NCBI GenBank assembly: GCA_947500505.1
Contig: CANMSL010000005.1
Span: 186,001 to 250,000, forward strand
Direction: 5' to 3'
Origin: an uncultured Aquimarina sp.
GTDB lineage: Bacteria > Bacteroidota > Bacteroidia > Flavobacteriales > Flavobacteriaceae
DNA length: 64,000 bases
In this document: piece after piece, positions 35,730 through 45,451 of the stretch
Layout: each line of letters starts with the position of its first letter
Numbering within the stretch: the stretch's first letter is position 1
The notes under the pieces: generated by a model
Seen by the model: only the letters and a program-made list of their open reading frames with translations
Database searches by the model: none
What the model was told of the DNA's origin: nothing
Translations under genes and position numbers: made by a program

Positions 35730-36302
35730 TTGGATAGGGAAATCGAAATAACAAATGAATTTTTCATTAAGAGTATAAATGAGGGAAATGAAGATGCCTT
35801 CAAGGTTCTTTTTGAATTATACTACGGCAAATTACTATATGTTGCCCAAGGTTATATTGCCAATAAAGAAGATGCAGAGGAAATTATTTTGGACGTATTC
35901 CTGAAAGTATGGAATAAAAGAAAAAGCATTACCACTAATATCAATGGTTATCTGTTTAAAATCACAAAGAATTCTTGTTTGGATTACTTAAGGTCCCAAA
36001 AGAGCAAGTTAAGCAGAACGGGTAATATTGTTCAATTAGAAGCTTATATTAACCACAAAGCACTTAGTGATCCTATAACATCATCCATTCTGGAGAAGGA
36101 AATAGAAGAAAAAATACAAGCTTCTATAGAATTACTTCCTCAAAAGTGTAAAGATGTTTTTGTGAAAAGTAGAATCGAAGGTAAAAAAAATAAAGAAATA
36201 TCTGAAGAACTGGATATTTCTATAAAGACGGTGGAAAACCATATGTCCAAAGCACTTCGGTTTATGAGAGTACATCTTAGAGAATTCTTATCTTTTTTTT
36301 AA
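35730..36302 (+). CDS. ECF-type RNA polymerase sigma factor (FecI-like)
   Basis: 190 aa with region 2 (AFKVLFELYYGKLLYVAQGY, EDAEEIILDVFLKVWNKR) and region 4 (LPQKCKDVFVKSRIEGKKNK, EISEELDISIKTVENHMSKA). This matches the 'sigma-70 factor, Bacteroides expansion family 1' group, which acts with FecR-type anti-sigma factors to turn on SusC/D operons. No ATG fits; the frame begins at TTG (35730), and an alternative weak start slightly downstream cannot be excluded. The FecR gene follows after 67 bp. Confidence 0.85.
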   Translation: MDREIEITNEFFIKSINEGNEDAFKVLFELYYGKLLYVAQGYIANKEDAEEIILDVFLKVWNKRKSITTNINGYLFKITKNSCLDYLRSQKSKLSRTGNIVQLEAYINHKALSDPITSSILEKEIEEKIQASIELLPQKCKDVFVKSRIEGKKNKEISEELDISIKTVENHMSKALRFMRVHLREFLSFF

Positions 36303-36369
36303 AAAATTTGAATATTGCGTAGGGGTACACGCATTTTTATACGTCTTTAATACTATAAGATGATTATTA

Positions 36370-37344
36370 ATGCAGGAAAAAGATATTTTAAAATACATAA
36401 AGGGAGAGAGCAATTCAGAAGAAAAGCTGGCTGTAATTCAATGGATACGGGAAGATGTTTCTCATCAAAAGAAGTACAATCTACTAAAAGCGAGGCACCT
36501 TAGTACAACATTAGAAATTTCGGATCATACGGATACCGATATCCCATTTAAAAGTTTTAAAGCTCAACGCGTAAAAAAACAAAAGCACTACTATGCTGCC
36601 GCAATTGTAGCCGTATTGCTTCCTCTATTTTTGTGGCAAGTATATACTATGTTATCGACCTCAAATATAAGTATACAACCTGAGCTGATATCAGAATATC
36701 GGATAATTACTGTAGTAACTGAGCAAGGAGATCGTAAAGAGGTTACTTTACCGGATGGATCGACTATAATTCTGAATTCGGAAAGTCGTATATCATATCC
36801 GGAAAAGTTTTCGGATAGTACCCGGAATGTAACCTTATCCGGAGAAGCTTTTTTTGATGTTAAAAAGAATCCTAACAAACCTCTCATCGTAAAAACTGAT
36901 CTTCTGGATGTAAAAGTACTGGGAACTACATTTAATATAAAATCGTATCCCGAAGATGAAAAAATAGAAACAACCTTAGTTACAGGAAAAGTTGAAGTGA
37001 TTCATCAGAACCGTGAAGATCTGATAGTTTTAGAGCCTTCTCAGAGAGCAGTTTTTAATAAAGAGAAAAGTGGCTTAACGGTAGAAGATGTGGATTCGGC
37101 ATCAATAATTGCTTGGAAACGAGGAAAATTAATATTTGATCAAACACCTCTTAAACAAGTAGTATTAGACCTTAACAGAAAGTACAATACGAAATTTGTA
37201 ATCGTATCCGATACACTTTTTCAGTATAAGTATACAGGTACTTTTGATAATTTAAGCCTTATAGAAGTTTTGAGACTTTTAAAGGTATCATCTCCTCTTG
37301 ATTATGAAATAAAAAACGATAAAGTTATGTTGAAATTGGAATAA
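36370..37344 (+). CDS. FecR-family anti-sigma factor
   Basis: 324 aa. A short cytoplasmic N-terminus, one membrane helix near residues 77-97, then a periplasmic FecR domain (QGDRKEVTLPDGSTIILNSE, SRISYPEKF, VKVLGTTFNIKSY) and a C-terminal DUF4974-like secretin/TonB-type domain (PLKQVVLDLNRKYNTKFVIV). It should hold the sigma factor until the outer-membrane SusC protein signals that ligand is bound. Confidence 0.9.
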   Translation: MQEKDILKYIKGESNSEEKLAVIQWIREDVSHQKKYNLLKARHLSTTLEISDHTDTDIPFKSFKAQRVKKQKHYYAAAIVAVLLPLFLWQVYTMLSTSNISIQPELISEYRIITVVTEQGDRKEVTLPDGSTIILNSESRISYPEKFSDSTRNVTLSGEAFFDVKKNPNKPLIVKTDLLDVKVLGTTFNIKSYPEDEKIETTLVTGKVEVIHQNREDLIVLEPSQRAVFNKEKSGLTVEDVDSASIIAWKRGKLIFDQTPLKQVVLDLNRKYNTKFVIVSDTLFQYKYTGTFDNLSLIEVLRLLKVSSPLDYEIKNDKVMLKLE

Positions 37345-37350
37345 AAAATA

Positions 37351-37378
37351 AAAAGAGAGTGCGGCAACACTCTCTTTT
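37351..37378 (+). terminator. Terminator or attenuator between fecR and susC
   Basis: AAAAGAGAGTG (37351-37361) pairs with CACTCTCTTTT (37368-37378), ending in a T run. It separates the regulator genes from the transport genes, which therefore likely have their own sigma-dependent promoter in the 50 bp that follow. Confidence 0.8.
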
Positions 37379-37427
37379 AAAGGGATAATCATTAACACTA
37401 TAGTAAATAATTAAACATCACAAAATT

Positions 37428-40400
37428 ATGAAAAAAAATAATTACGGTGGGGTATTTTCTAAATCCTTCCTAATTAAAGTTATGCGAGCATACATACTTT
37501 TATTTTTGATCACTATCTGTAGAGTATTTTCTTCAGAAGGATATTCTCAACGCGTCTCTCTCAATTTTGAAAATATCGAACTCGAAAAAATATTTCGGGA
37601 AATAGAATCAAGAAGCGACTATAGTTTCTTTTACAGTAATAATGTAATTGATAATTCGCAGAGAGTTTCTATTAACGTACAAGACGAAAAGTTAGAAAGA
37701 ACACTACAATTACTATTTCAGAACACCAATATTGATTTCACTTTTGTGAAGAATCAAATAGTTTTATTTCCACGGGATAGTGTAGATATAAAGAAAGAAA
37801 TAGAAGAGCTCATTCCTAAAAATCAATCCTTTATTGATGAGGAAGAGGTAAAAGACTATGTAGATTCCCTGGTAAAAATCATAATGCAAAATCCAATAAC
37901 AGGTACTGTAGTTGACAATACTGGTTATCCGTTACCAGGTGCAACAGTACTGATCAGAGGTACTGACACTGGTGTTCAGACAGATTTTGACGGTAATTTT
38001 ACTATCCAAGCTAAACCAGGGGACATTTTGGTAATCTCTTATGTAGGTTTTGAGACGGTAGAGGTGACCGCTACAAAAAAACCTTTAAAAGTTGCCTTAT
38101 TAGAGAGTGTAAATCAGTTAAATGAAGTAATCATTACTGGGTATGGTGTGCAGAGAAAATCCCGAGTTACTGGTTCTGCAGCAAATCTTGATCTAAGTGC
38201 AATTACCGGTGTTCCCAGAGCTGCAGTACAAGAGAGTATTCAAGGAAATATCGCAGGGGTTTTGGTAACTTCCAGTAGCGGACAGCCGGGAGCGACCCCT
38301 AACGTAAGAATTAGAGGTGTAGGTTCGTTTGATTCTGCATTCCCACTATATGTTATCGATGGATTTCAAACCACTGATGCAGGAGTAATAGCATCACTAA
38401 ATCCCAATGATATAGAGGCAATTTCTGTATTAAAGGATGCAGCATCGACCTCAATTTATGGAACTCGCGGAGCCAATGGTGTAATTGTTATACAAACGAA
38501 GTCCGGGCGTGATGGTAAAACCAAAGTTTCTTATAGCACACAATCAGGATTTACATCCGCTACAGTTGCCGATCGATTTAAGCCTCTGAACACTTCCGAA
38601 CTTCAGGAATTATTGGTAGAAGGTGTTCAGAACGCAGGAATTAGGAATACTGATACAGAAGCTCTGGATTTTTTAGTTTCTAATGGTTTTAACCCTGATA
38701 TCGATACCGATTGGTATGATTTGATTACTCGTGATGGATTGTATCAGCAACATGATCTGTCTGTAAGAGGAGGTGGAGAAAAAACTAGATTCTTTCTGTC
38801 TGGTGGATATTTTAACCAAGAAGGGATCATTTTGGGCTCTGGATTCGAACGAATGAACTCCAGGCTTAAGTTAGATCATCATTTTAGTGATCGATTAAAA
38901 ACTAGTGCTTATATGTCGTATAATAAATCAATTTCAAAGGTTCGCCCCACGGGAGGAGCATTTGCAAATCCTGTGAGGTCTATATACAGACTCAGGTCTG
39001 ATATATCTCCTTTTAACGACGACGGCACATTTAATTTTGATTTTAACAATACACATAACCCTATTGCTCAGGCACAGCAGGAGATTAGAAGAAATATAAC
39101 GCACAGGATCCTTGCAGGAGCTAATCTGTCTTATGATATTATCGATGGGCTAGCCTATGAATCGGTAATCAATATGAATCAGACGTTTCAGGATCAGTTT
39201 TTAAGACTTCCCGCAGGTTTTGGAGATGGTAGACCTACCGGACGTGGAGAACAAGATTCTAATTTTTTGTTCACTTGGCTTTTCAGAAATATGTTAAAGT
39301 ACAATAAAAGCTGGAACGATCATAATGTATCTGCTTTTGCTGGATATGAACTACAAAAGGTAAGAAACAAATTTAGTGACCTTACTGTAGAGAATATTCC
39401 GGATGGTTTCGAAGATTTAAATAATGGTAGCTTACCCACATTGGCTTCAACAGAAAAAGTACAATCCGGATTGAATTCGGTTTTTCTAAACGCAGAATAT
39501 TCTTTCGCTGATACCTATCTAATTAGTGGATCGATCAGGCGCGATGGTTCTTCTAGTTTTGGCTCAAACAATCGTTATGCGAATTTCTGGTCTGTGGGTG
39601 TTGGATGGAATATAGCGAATGAAAGTTTTATGGATGCCCTTGGTTTTATCAATACACTTAAATTCAGAGCAAGTTATGGTGAAAATGGGAATGATCCCGT
39701 TTCAGGAATTTTCAATCTTTTTTCTGTAAATGACTATGATGGAAATCCTGGATTGGTATTCTCCGACCTTGGGAATCCTGATATCAAATGGGAAGTAAAT
39801 AAACCGTTGAATATTGGATTGGATTATTCTTTTTTTAATGGTCGAATATTAGGAAGCTTTGATTGGTACAAAAGAGAAACAACGGATCTTTTAAGAAATA
39901 GACCAATCTCCGCAACGAATGGTGATACAAGTATTGCAGAGAATATTGGATCCATGGAAAATACCGGGATAGAGTTTGATGTAACCACTAGAAATCTTAT
40001 AGAAACTAATCACGGTTTTAGCTGGAATACCAATTTTAATATCACGATAAACAGAAATGAAGTCACGAAGCTTTCTGGAGATAATGAACCTATTATCGGA
40101 ACTACAAGTATTATTGCAGTAGGAGAGGACTTTGAAACATTTTATTTACCAGTGTATGCTGGTGTAGATCCTGCTAACGGTAATGCTTTATGGTATACAG
40201 ATGAGACCAGATCCGAAATAACAGCAAATTATAATAATGCCGATCAGGCAATTATTGGTAGAGCCACTCCGGATTTTTATGCGGGTTTAAGAAATACGAT
40301 TTCTTATAAAGGATTGTCTCTTGATTTTCAATTGTATACTGCGTGGGGAGGATTGGTGTATGATACCTGGAACAGATTTACCAATAGTGACGGATCAAGA

Positions 40401-40778
40401 AGGTTAGCAACGACAGGAAATGTAAGTAGAGGAACTTATGAAAGAAGATGGCAACGCCCTGGAGATATTACTGATGTACCTGCTTTTGTATATGGAAATA
40501 CTCAAACCGGAAGTTCTTCACAGCGTTCTAGTAGATTTATATATGACGGATCTTATGTGAGATTAAGAGAAGTATCTTTAGCATACCAATTACCTAATTC
40601 TGCAATTGGTGTTATAGGCTTATCTACAGCAAGAATCTACTTAAAAGGAAATAACCTCTATACTTTCTTGAAAGATGATAGGTTGGAAAGAGATCCAGAA
40701 GCAGGTTCGGATGGTAGGTTAAATCAGGAAATCCCTATTTCCAAAGCTATATTTTTAGGTTTAGACATAACATTTTAA
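37428..40778 (+). CDS. SusC/RagA-type TonB-linked outer-membrane transporter with STN signalling domain
   Basis: 1116 aa. The signal peptide (ILLFLITICRVFSSEGYSQ) is followed by an STN domain (about 45-105, ELEKIFREIESRSDYSFFYS), a CarboxypepD_reg domain (about 155-230), a TonB plug (VIITGYGVQRKSRVTGSAAN, GVGSFDSAFPLYVIDGFQT) and a 22-strand barrel ending in an aromatic residue (GLDITF). The STN domain passes the ligand signal to FecR. It imports a bound solute with SusD; the solute is unknown because no degradative enzymes are nearby. Confidence 0.93.
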   Translation: MKKNNYGGVFSKSFLIKVMRAYILLFLITICRVFSSEGYSQRVSLNFENIELEKIFREIESRSDYSFFYSNNVIDNSQRVSINVQDEKLERTLQLLFQNTNIDFTFVKNQIVLFPRDSVDIKKEIEELIPKNQSFIDEEEVKDYVDSLVKIIMQNPITGTVVDNTGYPLPGATVLIRGTDTGVQTDFDGNFTIQAKPGDILVISYVGFETVEVTATKKPLKVALLESVNQLNEVIITGYGVQRKSRVTGSAANLDLSAITGVPRAAVQESIQGNIAGVLVTSSSGQPGATPNVRIRGVGSFDSAFPLYVIDGFQTTDAGVIASLNPNDIEAISVLKDAASTSIYGTRGANGVIVIQTKSGRDGKTKVSYSTQSGFTSATVADRFKPLNTSELQELLVEGVQNAGIRNTDTEALDFLVSNGFNPDIDTDWYDLITRDGLYQQHDLSVRGGGEKTRFFLSGGYFNQEGIILGSGFERMNSRLKLDHHFSDRLKTSAYMSYNKSISKVRPTGGAFANPVRSIYRLRSDISPFNDDGTFNFDFNNTHNPIAQAQQEIRRNITHRILAGANLSYDIIDGLAYESVINMNQTFQDQFLRLPAGFGDGRPTGRGEQDSNFLFTWLFRNMLKYNKSWNDHNVSAFAGYELQKVRNKFSDLTVENIPDGFEDLNNGSLPTLASTEKVQSGLNSVFLNAEYSFADTYLISGSIRRDGSSSFGSNNRYANFWSVGVGWNIANESFMDALGFINTLKFRASYGENGNDPVSGIFNLFSVNDYDGNPGLVFSDLGNPDIKWEVNKPLNIGLDYSFFNGRILGSFDWYKRETTDLLRNRPISATNGDTSIAENIGSMENTGIEFDVTTRNLIETNHGFSWNTNFNITINRNEVTKLSGDNEPIIGTTSIIAVGEDFETFYLPVYAGVDPANGNALWYTDETRSEITANYNNADQAIIGRATPDFYAGLRNTISYKGLSLDFQLYTAWGGLVYDTWNRFTNSDGSRRLATTGNVSRGTYERRWQRPGDITDVPAFVYGNTQTGSSSQRSSRFIYDGSYVRLREVSLAYQLPNSAIGVIGLSTARIYLKGNNLYTFLKDDRLERDPEAGSDGRLNQEIPISKAIFLGLDITF

Positions 40779-40787
40779 CAAATAATC

Positions 40788-42188
40788 ATGCAAAAGAATA
40801 TATATATAACGATAATCACACTATTGTTTACATTGATGGCGTGTGATGACACACTAGAACAAAGGCTTTCGGATTCAGTAGATGTAAACGAAGCAATTAC
40901 AGATATTAATTCCCTAAACCTTGCTGCAAACGGCTCTTATAGTGGATTTGCCAATTCTAATCATTATAATCGCAGTGTTTTATTAATACCCGAAGTATTG
41001 TCTGATAATGCATTTATTAATGCGTTTGACAATACAGGGAGATATCTGGATTATGATAACTACGCTGTGAATGCTAATGATAATTTTGTAGATCCTATGT
41101 GGAATAATATAACGAACATTGTCGCCAATACTTCTATTATTATTAGAAAAGCAAATGAAATTACATTCCCGGAAACTGTCCAGGAAGATGCCAATCAGTA
41201 TATTGGAGAAATGTATGCTTTAAGAGCATTGGCTCTTCATAATTTTCAACTCCTATTTGCACAACCATATAATTTTACTACAGATGCATCTCATTTGGGA
41301 GTGCCTATTCCTGATTTTGAATTATTAGGTGATGGAGGTAGTATTCAGGAACCATCAAGAAATACAACTGCAGAAGTATACGCACAAATTATTAATGATT
41401 TAGAAAGCGCAATAGAACTGATGAGAGCAGAATCCTTACCATTTAGAATGGATGTTTATGCGGCAAAGGCATTGTTGGCAAGAGTATATATACATACAGA
41501 AAATTGGACAGAAGCACGGGATTTGGCTAATGATGTAATAGAAAATAGTGGTAACCAATTGTTAACTAATCAGGATTATATAAGTAGTTGGGCATTAGAT
41601 TCTAATTCTGAAACTTTATTTGCCCTTGTTAATAATGAAACTGATAATTCAGGAACGAACTCTATAGGATATTTTTATCTTACTTATGAAGATGCTTTTG
41701 CAACGGATAACTTTAAGAATACACTTAGTGATACTGATATTAGAAGAGAATTATATCCTGCCGATGGCTCTGTAAACCTGGTTACTAAATATCCCAGAGT
41801 TGATATACAGGACGATAACATTCAGGTAATTCGCCTTTCTGAAATGTATTTAATCAAAGCTGAGGCACATGCACAACTTACCCAAGAGGTAGAAGCCAGA
41901 AATGCACTGGACCTTATAATTCAAAGAGCAGATCCTATGGCAAGTCCATCAGCCGAAACCGGTGAGGCACTATTGGATAAGATTCTTTTAGAAAGAAGAA
42001 AAGAATTGGCTTTTGAGGGTTTCAGGCTGTACGACCTTACCAGATATGGAAAAACTTTTAATAAGTTTAGACAAGATGCTGATCCTATTATGATTTCAGC
42101 TCCGGAAAACAGAACAATTTTACCAATTCCAATTGATGAAATTAATGTAAACCCTAATCTTGCAGGACAACAAAATCCTGGATACTAA
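40788..42188 (+). CDS. SusD/RagB-type surface lipoprotein
   Basis: 466 aa with lipoprotein signal (LFTLMAC, Cys19) and the SusD fold: TPR-like helices (LRALALHNFQLLFAQPYNFT), AALLARVYIH-type repeats, and the C-terminal LLDKILLERRKELAFEGFRL, YDLTRYG and PIPIDEINVNPNL segments. It is the lid on the SusC barrel that grips the substrate at the cell surface. It starts 10 bp after susC. Confidence 0.93.
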   Translation: MQKNIYITIITLLFTLMACDDTLEQRLSDSVDVNEAITDINSLNLAANGSYSGFANSNHYNRSVLLIPEVLSDNAFINAFDNTGRYLDYDNYAVNANDNFVDPMWNNITNIVANTSIIIRKANEITFPETVQEDANQYIGEMYALRALALHNFQLLFAQPYNFTTDASHLGVPIPDFELLGDGGSIQEPSRNTTAEVYAQIINDLESAIELMRAESLPFRMDVYAAKALLARVYIHTENWTEARDLANDVIENSGNQLLTNQDYISSWALDSNSETLFALVNNETDNSGTNSIGYFYLTYEDAFATDNFKNTLSDTDIRRELYPADGSVNLVTKYPRVDIQDDNIQVIRLSEMYLIKAEAHAQLTQEVEARNALDLIIQRADPMASPSAETGEALLDKILLERRKELAFEGFRLYDLTRYGKTFNKFRQDADPIMISAPENRTILPIPIDEINVNPNLAGQQNPGY

Positions 42189-42206
42189 TTATTAAATAAG
42201 GAGATC

Positions 42207-43334
42207 ATGAAAATTTTAAAAAATAGTGTTATCGCTATCATAATCAGCTTGTTTTTTGGTTGTGATTCTGATGATAATGATGTAATACTACCAAACAATT
42301 TTAACTATATTTCGTTTACTACAACCGCAATTAATACATTGGAATCAGATACTGGTCCAATAGCCACCGCTTTTGTTTATTCAGGAACTCTATTGTCACA
42401 GGATCTTACTGTAAATTATACAATTACTTCGCCGAATCAAAATGCTGCTCAGGAAGGTGTAGATTTTGTATTGCCGCCTAATTCTGGAAGTTTTACGCTT
42501 CCGGCTGGAGAGACCACAGTACAGGTTACGCTTATCGAATCCCTTATCGATGATAATCTCTCTATAGGATCGAGATCTGTTACTTTTAATCTCGAAGCTA
42601 CTAATAATTTGATGTTAGGACAGCCCGATAATAGAGAGGCTAGAAGTGTAACTATCAATATTGGAGAAGATGATTTGTTTGAATTTGGATACTGTAGTTT
42701 TGAAGATGTTCCTACATTTGGCACTTTTAACCAATATCCCAGACCAGCGGCAACTGTAGATCCTATGGTAAATGTTCAGGATTCAGATCCTACATCAGAA
42801 ATTCCGTATGTAAATTATCCTGTGAGTACCGGTAATGAATTAGGTTTTACAGCATCTTTTTTGGCAGCAAGTGTTAGTGCCATCGAACAAGAAACCATGG
42901 GAGTTTATAATAGTTCTGTCATTTTAGCGAATCCTGATGTTTTCCCTGCAGGACTGACGGAGTTAGTAGATGGAAATCAAGCGTATGTAACGTCGGATTT
43001 AGATGGTTTTGTTACGCTAAGATTTGATGAGATTACGGGTTTAAATGCTAATGTAACAAACGCTGTATTAGATGTAAAAGTATTTTTTGGAACGACCTCG
43101 TGGGAAACCGAAGACGGAATGGTCATTTATTTCGAAACTGCTGAAGGTCTTGGAGATCCAATATTTTCCATATTTGACGATGATGTAGAGGCAGCAGAAG
43201 GAACCTGGCAAGAATTAAGAATACCCATTCCGGATAATAAGTTAACTACAGGAAGATTGGTAGTTACCTTTAGAAATGGATTCGATACAGAAATGATTAT
43301 TTTAGACTCAATCTCAATAAAAGGAATACAATAA
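42207..43334 (+). CDS. Surface lipoprotein with Calx-beta-like domain, partner of SusC/D
   Basis: 375 aa. Lipoprotein signal (LFFGC, Cys19) followed by DSDDND, an acidic run like the surface-export signal of Bacteroidetes lipoproteins. Residues about 30-150 read as a Calx-beta-like or DUF4843-like beta sandwich (TAAQEGVDFVLPP-like strand, GSFTLPAGETTVQVTLIES). The rest is a beta-rich jelly-roll-like domain (VYFET..., RLVVTFRNGFDTEMIIL). Probably a ligand-binding surface protein of the Sus-like system. It is the last gene of the operon. Confidence 0.75.
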   Translation: MKILKNSVIAIIISLFFGCDSDDNDVILPNNFNYISFTTTAINTLESDTGPIATAFVYSGTLLSQDLTVNYTITSPNQNAAQEGVDFVLPPNSGSFTLPAGETTVQVTLIESLIDDNLSIGSRSVTFNLEATNNLMLGQPDNREARSVTINIGEDDLFEFGYCSFEDVPTFGTFNQYPRPAATVDPMVNVQDSDPTSEIPYVNYPVSTGNELGFTASFLAASVSAIEQETMGVYNSSVILANPDVFPAGLTELVDGNQAYVTSDLDGFVTLRFDEITGLNANVTNAVLDVKVFFGTTSWETEDGMVIYFETAEGLGDPIFSIFDDDVEAAEGTWQELRIPIPDNKLTTGRLVVTFRNGFDTEMIILDSISIKGIQ

Positions 43335-43363
43335 AATTTTACGTTGAATTAGTTTTGAATGTT

Positions 43364-43403
43364 AAAGAGCTTGGTTTATTTTTATGAAATCAAGCTCTTT
43401 TTA
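43364..43403. terminator. Bidirectional terminator
   Basis: AAAGAGCTTG (43364-43373) pairs with CAAGCTCTTT (43391-43400), with T-rich sequence on the right. It ends the Sus-like operon and probably also the minus-strand DUF1704 gene, whose stop lies just to its right. Confidence 0.8.
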
Positions 43404-44561
43404 TTATTTCAGATTACTAAGAATAAAATCCAACTTTTTGTTTGTATTTAAGTTTTGCGAAAAAGAATCCGTGATATAAGGACCTTTATTAGCTAATCCC
43501 AGGCGCTGTAGTCTTAGGATATTTTTTTTATTTTCCAATGTTACTTTTCCGGTAAGTAAAACGCTCATATCCTGGTTACTATGGTAGTAATCATATATTT
43601 TTTTTAGCCCTGTAAGATATAGATAATCCTTTGTAAACCCCCCTCCACGATGTACCCTCAAAGTAATTTGCCAGGCTGTTGTTCTATCTAGTTTATATTG
43701 ACTATAAAGTAAATCAAAGGTGTCTTTAAAATCATATCCTTTGATCAGGCTGTCTGCAGCAATCACGCGATAAGCCAGCTCTTTCATTCGTTTCAAGGTC
43801 AAGCATCCAGACATATACTCACTAAAAACGGCAAGACCCTCCTGGGTTTCTGTATTATTAACAAATCCATTAGAAAATACTTTTAAAGGTTGACTTTTTC
43901 CATTAAAAGTGGTTACCATATGTACTCCGATCTCGTGATTGGCTAGTACTTTTAGTTCATTATTACTAAACTTATAATTCTTTTTTAAAACTAATGTTTC
44001 GGATGCATTAAGCACCATAGCAGATGCAGAAATATGCGTAGACTTCTTAATATTGAAATTAAAATCGTATCGCTCAGCAAACTTTCTGAAATATGCTTCA
44101 GCATCTAATGCAGAGTACTTTTTTATTAGTTCTTCACCCGGTTTCTCATCTTCAAAATGAAGAATGAATCTAGCATTTTCTACATCACGTTCTTTTGGAG
44201 TTCCAAAAACTTTTAAGGAATTATAATAAAAATTCTTTCCGCTACCAATCGTTTCTATACATTGGATCAATCCAGAATATTCGTATATAATATCCTGATA
44301 TAATTTTCTGATCTCTTCATCTTCAATCCGTTCCAGTCGTTGACTAAAGAATAATCGTTGTAATTTATAGGGGTCGAATTTTATTTTTCGGTAGTTGAAT
44401 TTTGGGTTAAAGCGATATTTCGAAGCAAAGAAACTCTTTTTTTCCTGTTCGATATTTAGTGGATTTAGATAATTAAGAAGTTCAATATTCTTAACAAGTC
44501 TATCAAGATTCTGATCAATTTCGAATACATCTGTGTATGTATCTACAACATCTTCGATCAT
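43404..44561 (-). CDS. DUF1704 'QEGLA-motif' metallopeptidase-like protein
   Basis: 385 aa. HEIGVH at 209-214 and TQEGLA at 239-244 are the two signature motifs; together they resemble gluzincin-type zinc sites. Such proteins are often labelled 'flavohemoglobin expression-modulating'. Eukaryotic relatives include the MATCAP-type tyrosine carboxypeptidases, which suggests a carboxypeptidase that removes a C-terminal residue. In the operon it lies 50 bp after the N-formylglutamate amidohydrolase-like gene, third after the ATP-grasp ligase. The exact reaction is unknown. Confidence 0.88.
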   Translation of the reverse strand: MIEDVVDTYTDVFEIDQNLDRLVKNIELLNYLNPLNIEQEKKSFFASKYRFNPKFNYRKIKFDPYKLQRLFFSQRLERIEDEEIRKLYQDIIYEYSGLIQCIETIGSGKNFYYNSLKVFGTPKERDVENARFILHFEDEKPGEELIKKYSALDAEAYFRKFAERYDFNFNIKKSTHISASAMVLNASETLVLKKNYKFSNNELKVLANHEIGVHMVTTFNGKSQPLKVFSNGFVNNTETQEGLAVFSEYMSGCLTLKRMKELAYRVIAADSLIKGYDFKDTFDLLYSQYKLDRTTAWQITLRVHRGGGFTKDYLYLTGLKKIYDYYHSNQDMSVLLTGKVTLENKKNILRLQRLGLANKGPYITDSFSQNLNTNKKLDFILSNLK

Positions 44562-44611
44562 AAAATAATTTTAAATAAATACAAAAATAATGCATTAACC
44601 TTTCAGAAATA

Positions 44612-45451
44612 CTACTTTATAGCAATAAAGCTTTCATAAAAGGATAAAGCATGCTTTGACACCAAGTCTATTAGCTCTTGTTCAATGCTATTTACAACTT
44701 CTGGATATATAATATAGTTTAGTTCATGACAATAAATTTTAGAAAATTCTGTAGCAAGCACCAAAGTTTTATCAAAATGTTTGGTGATGTATTTTAAGAA
44801 ATATCCATTCCCCTGAAAAGTGTCATTAATAGCAGCTGTAGTTTCTATTCCGTGAGGCAACTTAATCCTGGATAAAGTATCACGCCACGAGTCCACCCAT
44901 TTTCCAAAACGATGAGTATCGATATTGGTAGTCCCGAGATTTATAACCGGAACTTCACGATCCCATCGTCTCCAATTATAAGAATGTATATCATATACTA
45001 TGGCGGCACCATATTTAGATTCTATTTTAGAAACTAAGGCGTGCACTACTTGATAAAAATTGAAATGTTTCTGCAGTGAGCGCTCCTTTAATTGAGGAGT
45101 CAAAGGTTTTTTCCACAATTTCTTTCCCCAGGCATCTTCGTAAATAGCTTTATCCGGAGCTCTGTTAAGATCATATTCGAATCTGGAATCACAACCGGCA
45201 ATTACAATTGGATGACTCTGTACCATTTGTCTGGTTGCAGGATCTTCTTCGTACCAACGATCATATTCTGTATGTAAGCAGTTATCCCAAAGTTCTTTTC
45301 TAAACTGATGGCCATCGTGTACCGCTCCACAGATATAGTAGGAGTAGGACTCTATTTTGAGCGTGAAAGAATAATCCTCTGCGACCGCATGAAAAGGTTC
45401 CTCAGCCTTAATTTTGTTCAGTATATCTTTAACAGATAACCTAAGCATCAT
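44612..45451 (-). CDS. N-formylglutamate amidohydrolase-like enzyme
   Basis: 279 aa of the N-formylglutamate amidohydrolase (HutG-type) fold: HDGHQFRKELWD, PIVIAGCDSRFEYDLNRAPD, YDIHSYNWRRW and NDTFQGNGYFLKYI, with His and Asp/Glu residues typical of a zinc hydrolase of the phosphorylase/hydrolase-like fold. It has no histidine-utilisation genes around it. Instead its start overlaps the end of the ATP-grasp gene by 11 nt (45441-45451). A substrate other than formylglutamate, perhaps a peptide-like product of the ligase, is likely. Confidence 0.88.
   Translation of the reverse strand: MMLRLSVKDILNKIKAEEPFHAVAEDYSFTLKIESYSYYICGAVHDGHQFRKELWDNCLHTEYDRWYEEDPATRQMVQSHPIVIAGCDSRFEYDLNRAPDKAIYEDAWGKKLWKKPLTPQLKERSLQKHFNFYQVVHALVSKIESKYGAAIVYDIHSYNWRRWDREVPVINLGTTNIDTHRFGKWVDSWRDTLSRIKLPHGIETTAAINDTFQGNGYFLKYITKHFDKTLVLATEFSKIYCHELNYIIYPEVVNSIEQELIDLVSKHALSFYESFIAIK

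Noticed and set aside
34620..43334. Polysaccharide utilisation locus
   Set aside because: SusC and SusD are present, but I find no carbohydrate-active enzyme or sulfatase within the window, so a glycan role is not supported.
44612..45451. Histidine utilisation gene hutG
   Set aside because: The fold fits, but no other hut gene is nearby and it is fused into an operon with an ATP-grasp ligase, so I do not assign hutG.
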